A stretch of 64,000 bases of DNA from Actinoplanes sp. DH11 (GTDB lineage: Bacteria; Actinomycetota; Actinomycetes; Mycobacteriales; Micromonosporaceae): contig NZ_JAHWGU010000009.1 in assembly GCF_020873875.1 (NCBI RefSeq), positions 1 to 64,000 of the forward strand, read 5' to 3'. Made by a program: the position numbers and the translations under genes. Positions 25,915 to 33,765 of the stretch are shown here, piece after piece (position 1 is the first letter of the stretch; each line of letters opens with the position of its first letter). Under the pieces are notes generated by a model that was given only the letters and a program-made list of their open reading frames with translations, did no database searches and was not told the origin of the DNA.

Positions 25915-25932
25915 TGTGGGAGCGCTCCCACA
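25915..25932. promoter_or_regulatory. CebR/CelR-type LacI operator
   Basis: Perfect 18-base palindrome TGTGGGAGCGCTCCCACA. The core TGGGAGCGCTCCCA is the established binding site of CebR (Streptomyces) and CelR (Thermobifida), which repress cellulose-utilisation genes until cellobiose is present. It lies 29-46 bases upstream of the RCC1 gene start. Confidence 0.85.
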
Positions 25933-26055
25933 GTGTTACAGAGTTCTTACCATCCGTTGTCGGTATTGAAAAGCGGCGATCCGATGTGCGGTCTGCCGAC
26001 CGAATGAGACTCAGATCAACAGCAGCGGGGGTACGGGGCACAGTACGGTGGGAGC

Positions 26056-27051
26056 GTGCCCTTGAAAGAAGCTCTGACCAGCGCAGACATTGAAGAGATC
26101 CGGCAGTCCGTCCTCGGGCAGGCTGATCCGCTCGGCGTCGCGGCCGAGTTGGCCGCCGCCGCGGAGGCCGGTCGCCTGGCTGACCCGCAGGACGCCGGCC
26201 AGGCGCTCACCCTCGCCGCCGAGATCGCCGAAAGCCGTGCCAAGCTCGACGCCGCCCTGCGGTACGTGGAGTCGTCGCTCGCCGTCTCCGGAACCCGGGA
26301 CGACAACCAGGTGATGGCCGCCCACGCGGTGCGTGCCCGGATCCTGTTCCGGCTCGGCCGCGCGGACGAGGCGATGGCCGAGCTCGAACCGCTGCGCCCG
26401 TCGCTCAACCAGCACGCCGACGCCCCGGCGTACGTCAGTGCCGCCCTCGCCGTCGGCGGCCGTCACCGGGTCGCCGAGGAATGGCTGACCGAGGCCGTGA
26501 AGACGGCGGTGGCCGAGCGCGGCGGGCCCGACCCGGCCACCGCGGACGAGGCCGGTCTGCTGTTCTTTCTGCTCCAGCAGCGCCACCGCATCCGGCACGC
26601 GATAGGCGCGCAGCACGACGCCTACGACAACATGGCCGAGCGACTCGAGACCCGGCTCGCCAACGCCTCCGCCAAGGCCGCCGGCGTTGCGACCGACCTG
26701 CTGTTCTGGCCGCAGGCCGAGTTCGGCCGGCTGGTGGAGCGGTGGCCCGCGCTGACCGAGGCGTACGGCGCGACGTGGGACGAGCACCGCGCCCGCCTGG
26801 AGACCGAGCTGGTGCGGCTCACCGGCACCGGACGCAGCAACCTCGCGGTGCTGCCGGCCACGGTCGACGGCCTGGTCGCGTTCGCCGGCAGTGACGGCGA
26901 CCCGGCCGACCCGCAGACCCGCACCGGCTACGCGCAGCGGCCCGGCGCCACCACCGGCCAGATCGGCTGGCCGCCGGAGCGCAACGGTGCGTGCTGGTGC
27001 GGTTCCGGCAACAAGTACAAGAAGTGCTGCCTGCCCCGGTCGCGCCGCTGA
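26056..27051 (+). CDS. SEC-C zinc-motif protein with helical repeat region
   Basis: 331 residues. The first 220 or so are Ala/Leu-rich TPR-like helices: AGQALTLAAEIAESRAKLDAALRYVESSL, then AHAVRARILFRLGRADEAMAEL. The C-terminus ends in a SEC-C zinc motif, CWCGSGNKYKKCC. SEC-C motifs occur on SecA and on many DNA- or protein-handling factors; the role here is unknown. GTG 26056 lies six bases after TACGGT (26044-26049), so the mRNA is probably leaderless. A strong hairpin follows at 27118-27150. Confidence 0.85.
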   Translation: MPLKEALTSADIEEIRQSVLGQADPLGVAAELAAAAEAGRLADPQDAGQALTLAAEIAESRAKLDAALRYVESSLAVSGTRDDNQVMAAHAVRARILFRLGRADEAMAELEPLRPSLNQHADAPAYVSAALAVGGRHRVAEEWLTEAVKTAVAERGGPDPATADEAGLLFFLLQQRHRIRHAIGAQHDAYDNMAERLETRLANASAKAAGVATDLLFWPQAEFGRLVERWPALTEAYGATWDEHRARLETELVRLTGTGRSNLAVLPATVDGLVAFAGSDGDPADPQTRTGYAQRPGATTGQIGWPPERNGACWCGSGNKYKKCCLPRSRR

Positions 27052-27117
27052 CCCCGTACCCCTTCGTGGCCTGGCCCGGTGCTCGCCCCGCCTCCGGGCC
27101 GGCCTCCCTCCTGCCTT

Positions 27118-27150
27118 CGGCCCGGTCGCCGCACCTCGGTGACCGGGCCG
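27118..27150. terminator. Bidirectional terminator, SEC-C gene / DoxX gene
   Basis: CGGCCCGGTC (27118-27127) pairs perfectly with GACCGGGCCG (27141-27150). GCCG/CGGT extends the stem inward to 14 pairs with one wobble, leaving a 5-base loop. It sits between two convergent genes. Confidence 0.8.
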
Positions 27151-27163
27151 TGGCGTAGCCGGA

Positions 27164-27610
27164 TCAGGCCGGTTCGCGCACCCTGGCGACGGGGTTCTCC
27201 GCCGGCTTGCCGCGCCGGCTGCCGATCAGCGCGTCCACCGAGAAGGAGCCGGCGCCGAAGACGGCGATGAGCAGGAACGTCCAGGCGTAAAGGGCCGGCG
27301 TGACGCCGCCGTTCTCGATCGGCATCAGCCCGTCCGGCTGGTGCACCACGAAGTAGGCGTAGGCCATCGAACCCGAGGCGAGGATCGCGGCGGGGCGGGT
27401 GAACAGCCCGGCGAGCACGAGCAGGCCGCAGACCAGCTGGATCAGGGCGGCGTACCAGTTCGGCCAGGTCCCGACGGGGATCGCCTCGCCGGTGCCGCGG
27501 CTGCCGCCCAGCAGTCCGAACAGGCCGGACAGTCCGTGGCAGGCGAACAGCAGGCCGACGACGACGCGGAACGCCGGCCAGGTGAAGTGGGCGAAACGTG
27601 CGGAAGACAA
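27164..27610 (-). CDS. DoxX family membrane protein
   Basis: 148 residues with four membrane helices in the DoxX order: FRVVVGLLFACHGLSGLFGLLGG (containing the family G-x-x-F-x-x-H-G pattern), YAALIQLVCGLLVLAGLF, PAAILASGSMAYAYFVV and ALYAWTFLLIAVFGAGSFSVDAL. DoxX proteins are small quinone- or redox-linked membrane proteins, often tied to oxidative stress; the exact activity is not known. It ends in a basic tail. It is monocistronic with a shared terminator downstream. Confidence 0.92.
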   Translation of the reverse strand: MSSARFAHFTWPAFRVVVGLLFACHGLSGLFGLLGGSRGTGEAIPVGTWPNWYAALIQLVCGLLVLAGLFTRPAAILASGSMAYAYFVVHQPDGLMPIENGGVTPALYAWTFLLIAVFGAGSFSVDALIGSRRGKPAENPVARVREPA

Positions 27611-28098
27611 TGGACACCTCCGTCTGAGTGGTTGATCCGGAAAACGACATTAGGTGCGTCGCGTGTCGGCATCCATCGACGGACGTAAGTCTTCTCTAAG
27701 AACTGCGTGGGGGTTCTCTTAGGGGTGTTGTCACCGGGCCGGGGGCGCCGAACGCGCCGCCCATGGCGAGATGTTGATCTGCTGGCGCTACGAAATCGCT
27801 GTGATCAAGGGGTCAAAACCGCGATTCCGCACCGCTAGCAGATCGACACCGCCCCGCCGGATCCAGCGCAGCGACCGCGGCCACTTGTCCAGGGACCGCA
27901 CCGGAGCAGAGGTAGGTAACACCTCGCCGAACTCCTCTGCCTCGCCGCCGCACCGACATCCGGCGCGCCATGCGCCAGCCGCTCAGGCCGGGCTGGCGAT
28001 TGTCGTTGTGCTGGTGGGGCAGTGGCAGCCACCAGCACAGACCGCTCGGGCACGCCTGCGGTTCCGGTTCAGCGGACCGGCCCGACCGCCCGCCGGCG
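27611..28098. other. Long intergenic region (488 bases)
   Basis: No convincing gene is seen: the frames present have poor codon use. The region holds the DoxX promoter at its left end and a 75-base long inverted-repeat element at 27773-27847, described separately. The stretch 27900-28098 is featureless to my reading. Confidence 0.5.
27773..27847. repeat. Long imperfect inverted repeat (possible structured RNA or mobile-element relic)
   Basis: Outer arms GTTGATCTGCTGGCG (27773-27787) and CGCTAGCAGATCGAC (27833-27847) pair over 15 positions with two wobbles. Inside them AATCGC (27794-27799) pairs with GCGATT (27821-27826). The base composition is less GC-rich than the flanks. No encoded protein is apparent. 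Confidence 0.55.
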
Positions 28099-28335
28099 CT
28101 AGCTCTCCTCCGACTGCGCGGCCATGACGCGGCGCATCGCGGCGGCTCCTTCCTCCTGTGTGATCAGGCCGGCCTGCTGTTGCCGCACCAGCTCCTCCAG
28201 CCGTGCCAGAGGCGAACCCGGCGGTGGCGGACTGTCCGTGAGGTGCGCGCCCGTCATCTGTTCCATGAAGATCAGGCCCTCCCGTTGCTTGGCGGACAGG
28301 CCTTCCCAGAACTGATCACTGAACTCGAGCGGCAT
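28099..28335 (-). CDS. Small hypothetical protein (78 aa)
   Basis: 78 residues, helical and charged: FSDQFWEGLSAKQREGLIFMEQMTGAHL, then LARLEELVRQQQAGLITQEEGAAAMRRVM. The last part resembles the SHOCT-like short C-terminal helix pair (LEEL...GLITQEE). ATG 28335 has TAGTGT six bases upstream, so the mRNA is probably leaderless. Function unknown; SHOCT similarity is tentative. Confidence 0.68.
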   Translation of the reverse strand: MPLEFSDQFWEGLSAKQREGLIFMEQMTGAHLTDSPPPPGSPLARLEELVRQQQAGLITQEEGAAAMRRVMAAQSEES

Positions 28336-28493
28336 GCCGGCACACTATCCCCGGGGTACGACATTCCCGGCCGAGGCTGTCCCGCCCATGGATGCCCCGG
28401 GGGGTGGGCCCGGGCCGGGCGTGATCGATATGTGCCCGCTACAGTGACCCGCTCCGGCGCTTCGACGGGGGCGCACAGGTGACGGGGAGCATT

Positions 28494-29228
28494 GTGAACA
28501 AGCGGATGACGCGTGGTGGGCTGGCATTGACCCTGGCTGTCGCGCTGGCGATGAGTGGCTGTGGTGGCGACGGCGAGGCCGGTGGCGGCGCCAAGCCCGC
28601 CGACGCGCCGAAGGACGCCGCCGCGGCGCTGGCCAGCGCGGGCAGCAAGATCCAGGAGCAGTCCTACAAGAGCGTGATCGACATGGGTGCCGCGGGCACC
28701 ATCGACGGCGTGATGGACCCGAAGCGTAAGACCGGCGAGTTCGTCATGTCGGCCGAGTCCGAGGGCACCAAGGTGAAGACCGAGACGCGGATCGTCGACG
28801 GCGTCAACTACATGAAGATGACCATCCCGGGTGCGGACATTCCCGGCATGGACGGCAAGACGTGGCGCAAGATGTCCGGCACCGGCGGCCCGGGCACGCT
28901 GGGCAGTTACGACCCCACCGACACGGTGAAGGCCCTGGAGGCGGCGGCCGAGGTCAAGTGGGCCGGTGACAACGCGGTGACCGGCAACATCGACCTGGCG
29001 AAGGCGGGTCAGCAGCTGGGCATGGGCGCCGGCGACGCGGCCAAGCTGCCGGTGGCGACTGTGCCGTTCGAGGCGGCGTTCGACGGTGAGGGCCGGCTCA
29101 CGAAGTACACGCTGACCATCCCGGCGATCGGCTCCGAGCCGGCGACGAAGATGACGATGACGTACTCGGACTTCGGCACCCCGGTCGACGTGCAGGCGCC
29201 GACGGGTGCGGAGCTCGCCGGCGAGTAG
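28494..29228 (+). CDS. LppX/LprG-like lipoprotein
   Basis: 244 residues. A signal peptide ends at a lipobox around LAMSGC, so the mature protein starts with a lipidated Cys at about residue 19. The rest is a beta-rich domain: QSYKSVIDMGAAGTIDGVMDP, VKTETRIVDGVNYMKM, YDPTDTVKALEAAAEVKWAGDNAVTGNIDL and ATKMTMTYSDFGTPVDVQAP. It matches the LppX_LprAFG/DUF6612-like group that binds lipids in mycobacteria. GTG 28494 follows GGGGAG. The GTG 28479 in the same frame is an alternative start. Confidence 0.78.
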   Translation: MNKRMTRGGLALTLAVALAMSGCGGDGEAGGGAKPADAPKDAAAALASAGSKIQEQSYKSVIDMGAAGTIDGVMDPKRKTGEFVMSAESEGTKVKTETRIVDGVNYMKMTIPGADIPGMDGKTWRKMSGTGGPGTLGSYDPTDTVKALEAAAEVKWAGDNAVTGNIDLAKAGQQLGMGAGDAAKLPVATVPFEAAFDGEGRLTKYTLTIPAIGSEPATKMTMTYSDFGTPVDVQAPTGAELAGE

Positions 29229-29374
29229 GACGCGCTGCCCGGCCATGCGGGAACCGGCCGGCGCCGTACCGTTGCCGGCCCGGTTCTTGATGGTGCTGAG
29301 ATGCAATCGGGTGGTACGCGGTTGCGGAAAGGTTTTTCCCTCGCCCGGCATGGTGCCGTGCCGATGGGCGGGCC

Positions 29375-29977
29375 GTGATCGAACAGGCGGAGCGATTCCC
29401 GCTCACCACGGGCCCCGACGGACGGGCGTTGCTGACCCTCGCGCTGCGGCCGCACCCGCGGATCAGTGCCGACAAGTTCGCCCGGGCGCGCCGCTACTGG
29501 GCGTGCGCGCCCGGTGGCGGTCAGCCGCGCTGGCTGGCGCTGGCCGGGCACGCCCAGCACGCGCAGCACGCCGACGACGCGCGGGAGGTGGCGGAGGTGC
29601 ACTCCGCCGCGGCCGCCTACCTGCCGGGAGTCTCCTGCTCCGGGTGCGGTGACCGGCTGTGGAAGCCGATGAACCGGCGGGCGGTGACGCAGTACGTCCT
29701 CACCGGCTTCACGGACGGCTGCACGACGTGCCGGACCCCGTCGAGCGTGACGGTGGCCGCTCCTGCGCCGGCGACTCCGCCCGTACCCAAAGATCTCGCG
29801 CCCCCGCAGACCGTCCAGGCCCGCAGTCTGCCCGCCGTGACCCTGCGCATCGACGGCCCGGTGGCGGCGCTGCTGTGGAGCGCCACGGGTGGGGACGCGG
29901 AGACCATGTCGACGCTGGTCACGGATCTGCTGTCGCGCAACTTCGGCATCCGGCGTCCGGTCGGCGACCTTTCCTGA
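29375..29977 (+). CDS. Hypothetical protein with a Cys4 zinc-ribbon-like centre
   Basis: 200 residues. A central CSGCG (near residue 89) and CTTCR (near 115) form a probable four-Cys zinc ribbon around WKPMNRRAVTQYVLTGFTDG. The N-terminal part is basic (PHPRISADKFARARRYWACAPGGGQPRW) and the C-terminal third is a linker plus a small alpha/beta segment. I recognise no family. The zinc ribbon is inference from Cys spacing. GTG 29375 has GGGC only, a poor ribosome site. Confidence 0.65.
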   Translation: MIEQAERFPLTTGPDGRALLTLALRPHPRISADKFARARRYWACAPGGGQPRWLALAGHAQHAQHADDAREVAEVHSAAAAYLPGVSCSGCGDRLWKPMNRRAVTQYVLTGFTDGCTTCRTPSSVTVAAPAPATPPVPKDLAPPQTVQARSLPAVTLRIDGPVAALLWSATGGDAETMSTLVTDLLSRNFGIRRPVGDLS

Positions 29978-30024
29978 AACGCCGGGCGCGCTCTTTCGAG
30001 GCGCGCGGCGAGCATGATGGGTGA

Positions 30025-30855
30025 GTGCGGATCGAGGATGTCAGTGCGGAGACGGTACGGCCGGTGCGGCGCTCGTTGCTGGTGCAGCGCTGGGTGGACC
30101 TGAGTTTTCTGCACTGGGCCGTCGATCCGGCCCTGGTCGCGCCGATGCTGCCGGCGGGAACCGTCCCGGACACGCTGGACGGCGTGACCTATGTCGGGCT
30201 GATCGGGTTCCGGATGGTGGGGCTGGGCTTCCTGCGCGGACCCGGCATTCCCTACCTGGGCACGTTCTGCGAGACGAACGTGCGCCTCTACAGCGTCGAC
30301 GGCCGGGGCCGGCGCGCCGTGGTGTTCCTGTCGCTGGACGCGGAGCGGCTGCTGCCGGTGCTGACCGCGCGGGCGTCGCTGCGGCTGCCCTACATGTGGT
30401 CGCGAATGCGGCTGACCCGCCGCGGCGACGTGCTCTCCTACACGAGCCGGCGCCGGTGGCCGGTGCCGCGACCGGCGGTCAACCGGATGCGGGTCCGGGT
30501 GGGGGAACCGGTCGCGGAACCGACCGCGCTGGAACACTTCGTGACCGCCCGGTGGGGCCTGCACACCCACGCGTGGGGACGTTCGCTGCACCTGCCGAAC
30601 GAGCACCCGCGCTGGCCGTTGCGGCGTGCCGAACTCCTCGACCTCGACGACACCCTGATCACCGCGGCCGGGTTGCCGGCGCCGTCCGGTCCGCCGGACA
30701 GCGTCCTCTACTCACCGGGTGTCCCGGTCACGTTCGGAGCCCCGGACGTGCTGACGGCTCACGGGGGCGAGTCGGCTCGACTCGGCTCACGGGACGACTC
30801 GGCTCACGGGGGCGACTCGGCTCACGGGGACGACTCGGCTCACGGGGTTGGCTGA
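30025..30855 (+). CDS. DUF2071 / YqjF family protein with repeated C-terminal tail
   Basis: 276 residues. The DUF2071 (acetoacetate-decarboxylase-like fold) pattern includes LVQRWVDLSFLHWAVDPALVAPMLPAG, TYVGLIGFRMVGLGFL, YLGTFCETNVRLYSV and RAVVFLSLDAERLLPVLTARASLRLPYMWSRM. Function unknown. GTG 30025 lies six bases after CATGAT, a possible leaderless promoter. The last 35 residues are a D-S-A-H-G repeat encoded by 17/18-base tandem units. The 3' end overlaps a convergent gene by 16 bases. Confidence 0.85.
   Translation: MRIEDVSAETVRPVRRSLLVQRWVDLSFLHWAVDPALVAPMLPAGTVPDTLDGVTYVGLIGFRMVGLGFLRGPGIPYLGTFCETNVRLYSVDGRGRRAVVFLSLDAERLLPVLTARASLRLPYMWSRMRLTRRGDVLSYTSRRRWPVPRPAVNRMRVRVGEPVAEPTALEHFVTARWGLHTHAWGRSLHLPNEHPRWPLRRAELLDLDDTLITAAGLPAPSGPPDSVLYSPGVPVTFGAPDVLTAHGGESARLGSRDDSAHGGDSAHGDDSAHGVG
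30781..30854 (+). repeat. 17/18-bp tandem repeat, four copies
   Basis: CTCGGCTCACGGG recurs at 30781, 30798, 30816 and 30834. The first spacing is 17 bases and the others 18, so the first copy is read in another frame. This points to expansion at DNA level, not selection on the tail peptide. Confidence 0.8.
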
Positions 30856-31103
30856 CGGTGATCCGGCGCCCGGGAGCGGCCGCCGAAACGGCTCCAGGCC
30901 ACCGCGCCGATCATGAGCAGCAGGCCGGCCGCGCCGACGAGGTACCACGGCCGCCATTCCGAAGGGCCGGACCAGGCCTGGAACGCCAGGTAGGCCGCGA
31001 AGACCAGGTCGGCGACGAGGACGACAGCCGCCACCGCATCGTTTCTGATCAGCGGCTGCCGGTCGCCGGGGGACGGGCGGTGCCGCGACTGCGGGTCAGT
31101 CAC
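30840..31103 (-). CDS. Small membrane protein (87 aa)
   Basis: 87 residues with two membrane helices: NDAVAAVVLVADLVFAAYLAFQAW and PWYLVGAAGLLLMIGAVAW. It has basic cytoplasmic ends (SRHRPSPGDRQ, RFGGRSRAPDHRQ). GTG 31103 overlaps the 3' end of the upstream small membrane gene by eight bases, so the two are coupled. Its 3' end overlaps the DUF2071 gene tail. No family recognised. Confidence 0.6.
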   Translation of the reverse strand: MTDPQSRHRPSPGDRQPLIRNDAVAAVVLVADLVFAAYLAFQAWSGPSEWRPWYLVGAAGLLLMIGAVAWSRFGGRSRAPDHRQPTP

Positions 31104-31317
31104 GGAGGAGCCGCCAGCCGTGCCGGTACATCCGCCAGGTCCAGACGGCGGCCATGAGCACACCGGCCACGGCGGCGACCGGAGCCGGCGGCAGGGATTC
31201 AGTCCGCGGGCCGACCAGATAGATGACGGCGAACGCGACGGCGCCGGCCACGATCCCGACCGCGAGGGCCAGCGGAAGACTGCCGGCACCGGAGGGGCGC
31301 ACCGGAGGGTTGGTCAT
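31096..31317 (-). CDS. Small membrane protein (73 aa)
   Basis: 73 residues: MTNPPVRPSG, then two helices (LPLALAVGIVAGAVAFAVIYLVG and APVAAVAGVLMAAVWTW), then a basic tail RMYRHGWRLLRD. ATG 31317 is preferred over upstream in-frame starts because the protein begins sensibly there; no strong ribosome site is visible. It forms a two-gene unit with the following membrane protein. Confidence 0.6.
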   Translation of the reverse strand: MTNPPVRPSGAGSLPLALAVGIVAGAVAFAVIYLVGPRTESLPPAPVAAVAGVLMAAVWTWRMYRHGWRLLRD

Positions 31318-31424
31318 GACTACCGTCGATACCCGCATCGGCCCGCGGTGACACGGACGCATCGTGCCGCCGCGGCGGGGCCGGTGAACAGCGAGTGCCT
31401 CAACCTCGGGGCGGAACGGCAGTG

Positions 31425-31823
31425 ATGGTGATGTTCGAAGAGCTCCGGGCTTCCGATGAGGTCGTGGCGGCCTGGCACGATGTGGCGCGGCGGGTGGGTG
31501 AGGCGTTGGACCGCGCCGGGATTCCGCACCATCCCGAGGACAGCTACCCCCGGCCGGCCGGCGCCGTGATCGGTGTCGACCCCATGAATGACGAGATGGG
31601 CGGGGTGATCGTCGACTGGAGTCCGGGTGCGGCCCTCGTCGGCGCTGTCATGGAGTCCACGCGGACCGGTGATCGGGATGTCTCTGCCGAACAGCTCTAC
31701 ATCGCTGTCACCACGGCGATGCGTGACGCCATGCTGGACATCCTGCGTGCCTCCGGGTTCGAGGTGGCCGCGATCGACGACTCGCAGCGGCCGCCCGCCG
31801 TCCATGTCCTGCGCGGACCATAG
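31425..31823 (+). CDS. Hypothetical protein (132 aa)
   Basis: 132 residues, acidic and soluble: MFEELRASDEVVAAWHDVARRVGEALDRAGIP, DEMGGVIVDWSPGAALVGAVMEST, LYIAVTTAMRDAMLDILRASGFEVAAIDD and a C-terminal RPPAVHVLRG. The pattern resembles small actinobacterial proteins of unknown function. ATG 31425 or 31431 could be the start; GGGGCGGAA upstream is a moderate ribosome site. It is followed by a perfect 12-base-pair hairpin. Confidence 0.7.
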   Translation: MVMFEELRASDEVVAAWHDVARRVGEALDRAGIPHHPEDSYPRPAGAVIGVDPMNDEMGGVIVDWSPGAALVGAVMESTRTGDRDVSAEQLYIAVTTAMRDAMLDILRASGFEVAAIDDSQRPPAVHVLRGP

Positions 31824-31870
31824 GGCATGGTCGCGGGTGGCGCGGCAGCGAGGCACGGCCTGACGCAGCG

Positions 31871-31899
31871 GCGGGCGCGACCGACTCGGTCGCGCCCGC
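31871..31899. terminator. Bidirectional terminator hairpin
   Basis: GCGGGCGCGACC (31871-31882) pairs perfectly with GGTCGCGCCCGC (31888-31899) around the loop GACTC. It sits between two convergent small genes. Confidence 0.82.
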
Positions 31900-31932
31900 A
31901 GATGCTTGCTCCGATGGTGCTCGCGCTGATGA

Positions 31933-32232
31933 TCAGTGGGTGCGCGGGTCGACGTCGCTGCTGCGGCTGCCGGCCTTGGCCAGACCGCGACTGATCATGT
32001 ATCCGATGGTCAGCAGAGTGATGTACCACCATGCCTTGTCGGCGGCGAAGTAGTCGGCGCCGTTGTTCGCGGACCCGTCACCGACGGTGTACGACGCGAT
32101 GAGTACGCCGATGACGGCGAGCACATAGACGACCAGTTCCGTGGTCTTGAAGGAGGGTTTCGTCTCCTCACCGCGGAAGCGCACGTTCTTCGCGGGGACG
32201 TGCTCGTGGGTGGTGTGAGTGCTGGTAGCCAT
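31933..32232 (-). CDS. Small membrane protein (99 aa)
   Basis: 99 residues. A polar His/Thr-rich start (STHTTHEHVPAKNV) is followed by two helices: TELVVYVLAVIGVLIASYTV and AWWYITLLTIGYMISRGLA. The tail is SRSSDVDPRTH. ATG 32232 has a very good ribosome site (CAAGGAG). The arrangement is typical of small actinobacterial membrane proteins of unknown role. It is transcribed towards the hairpin at 31871-31899. Confidence 0.75.
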   Translation of the reverse strand: MATSTHTTHEHVPAKNVRFRGEETKPSFKTTELVVYVLAVIGVLIASYTVGDGSANNGADYFAADKAWWYITLLTIGYMISRGLAKAGSRSSDVDPRTH

Positions 32233-32413
32233 CGTATTCTCCTTGGGGGGCTTGCTGATCGACTGTCCGGCGCCGGTGAGAAGTGACTACCCGCCCCGAC
32301 AGCACCGCACTCCAAAAATCCTCAGCTCGTTTTCAGACCGTTATCAGGAAAGAGCGGATTCATGTTTGTCGGCCGACCATCGGCCGAGGGGCCCGGCAGG
32401 CTACTTTGCTCGG

Positions 32414-32851
32414 ATGAGCCTTGAGGATGTAGGCAAGCGCGACGGCTGGCGATGCTGGGTGTGCGACGAGCCCGTCGATCCGGACATGTCCGTGAACGAT
32501 CCGCGTGGTCCCAGCGTCGACAGCCGTACCGCCGACCGGAAGGCGAAGGTGGCCGAGCGGCTGGCGCACCGCGCCTGCAACACCCGCAAGGGTGCGGTCA
32601 AGGTCGTCATCGCCTGGCCGGATCGGCTCAACGTCGTGGAACCCGCGCCGCTGATCACCGTCGCGGACCGGCTGGAACGCAAGGGCGGCCGGGAGCTTGT
32701 TGCGCGCTGCCCCAGCAAGAAGGACGCGCAGGAGGCGGCGGACTGGCTGGTGGACCGGTTCTCCCGGCTGGTGCCGGGCCTGCCGGTGACAGCGAGCGTC
32801 GACGCGGGCGGCGGCCAGTTCCTCGTCGCCCTCTCCACCGGGCGCCGCTGA
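32414..32851 (+). CDS. HNH-endonuclease-like protein with altered core
   Basis: 145 residues. It begins KRDGWRCWVCDEPVDPD, the first Cys pair of an HNH zinc fold, and continues to LAHRACNTRKGAVKVVI, the usual C-terminal helix (H-x-x-C-N-x-x-K-G). The catalytic D-H dipeptide normally found between them is absent: that region reads RGPSVDSRTADRKAK. The protein may therefore bind but not cut DNA. ATG 32414 is six bases after TACTTT (32402-32407), a leaderless promoter. It appears monocistronic. Confidence 0.68.
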   Translation: MSLEDVGKRDGWRCWVCDEPVDPDMSVNDPRGPSVDSRTADRKAKVAERLAHRACNTRKGAVKVVIAWPDRLNVVEPAPLITVADRLERKGGRELVARCPSKKDAQEAADWLVDRFSRLVPGLPVTASVDAGGGQFLVALSTGRR

Positions 32852-32941
32852 CCGATCCGGCGCCGCCGCCGCCCCTTCCACCGCGCGCAGGCGTCGCTGC
32901 GCGGGCACCGGCGTACGCGCTGATCGGTCTACGGTGGATCG

Positions 32942-33310
32942 GTGGTTCTTCCGCGTTTCGCCGCGATCCGCCCGTCCGCGATCCTGACCTGCGCCACCGC
33001 GGCCAGCCTGGTGGTGACCGCGCCACCGGAGCCGGCACGGCCGGCCAGGGTGACAGTTTCCGGTGCTGCGCCGGCCGACGCCACCGGTCAGTCGCCGCCG
33101 GAGCCACCCGAATCCGCGCCGCCGCTTTCCGCCAGGCCGGCCCAGTCGGTCTGCTCCGGCGGTCCGGTGGTCCGGCGGTACGGCGCCCGTACCCGATCGG
33201 CGAGGGCGACCGAGGCGATCAGGCTGGCGATGCAGGCCAGCATGAGGGCCAGTCCCGAGAGGAACATGGCTGTCCACGGTGGCTCGGTGGTTCCCACGCC
33301 GAGCAGGTAG
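32942..33310 (+). CDS. Possible short exported protein (uncertain)
   Basis: Open frame of 122 codons with a signal-peptide-like start (MVLPRFAAIRPSAILTCATAASLVVTA). TACGGT at 32930-32935 sits six bases before GTG 32942, the leaderless pattern used elsewhere in this window. Against it, the second half runs antisense through the 3' part of the frameshifted membrane-protein gene. Only the first third looks convincingly coding. Confidence 0.28.
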   Translation: MVLPRFAAIRPSAILTCATAASLVVTAPPEPARPARVTVSGAAPADATGQSPPEPPESAPPLSARPAQSVCSGGPVVRRYGARTRSARATEAIRLAMQASMRASPERNMAVHGGSVVPTPSR

Positions 33311-33659
33311 AGCAGGAACGCGCCCGGGAGGAACTTGAAGATCCACGAACCGCAGACGACGAGCACCGCCATGCCCTGATGACTCTCGGCGTCGTCGGGA
33401 CCGCCCCCCCGGGGCCCACCGCCGCGATCAAGGAGATCGCCTGGCACAGCAGGCAGGCCAGCTGGACGATGACGTAGGCGGCGAACGAGTACGGGCGGGA
33501 CCAGAAATACACCAGCGCGACGACGGCGGTGATCAGGGTGCCCACGTTGCCCGCCACCATGACCATCGAGCGGGACCGCAGGTAGTAGCCTACGTTCCTC
33601 CAGAACCAGGGATTGGTGATCCATCGCAGACGCTGGTGGTTCCTGATGCCGTCGAACAT
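33088..33659 (-). pseudogene. Membrane protein gene interrupted by a frameshift in a G7 run
   Basis: The first part (from ATG 33659, ribosome site GGGGG) encodes MFDGIRNHQRLRWITNPWFW and helices around SMVMVAGNVGTLITAVVALVYFW and YVIVQLACLLCQAISLIAAVG. Then, at a run of seven G on the coding strand (C run about 33404-33410), the reading frame is lost. The matching continuation lies one frame away: MAVLVVCGSWIFKFLPGAFLLYLLGVG, TAMFLSGLALMLACIASLIASVAL, ending GGADSGGSGGD. One extra G would restore a protein of about 190 residues with four or five helices. It could be a true mutation, slippage-based phase variation or a sequencing error. Confidence 0.7.
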
Positions 33660-33765
33660 GTGGCGCCCCCGCATGCCGGTACCATCTCTGGCTTGCATCA
33701 TGGCCGGGGCGGTCAACCCCGCCTTCCCGAGTGTGATCGGCTCCGCCCCGCCCTAGGATCGCGGG

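Noticed and set aside
23835..26093. Long + strand frame of about 750 codons
   Set aside because: It runs antisense to the membrane-protein and RCC1 genes and repeats only because the RCC1 gene does.
29206..29374. Gene between the lipoprotein and the zinc-ribbon protein
   Set aside because: The frame has no start signal and runs into the next gene in the wrong frame.
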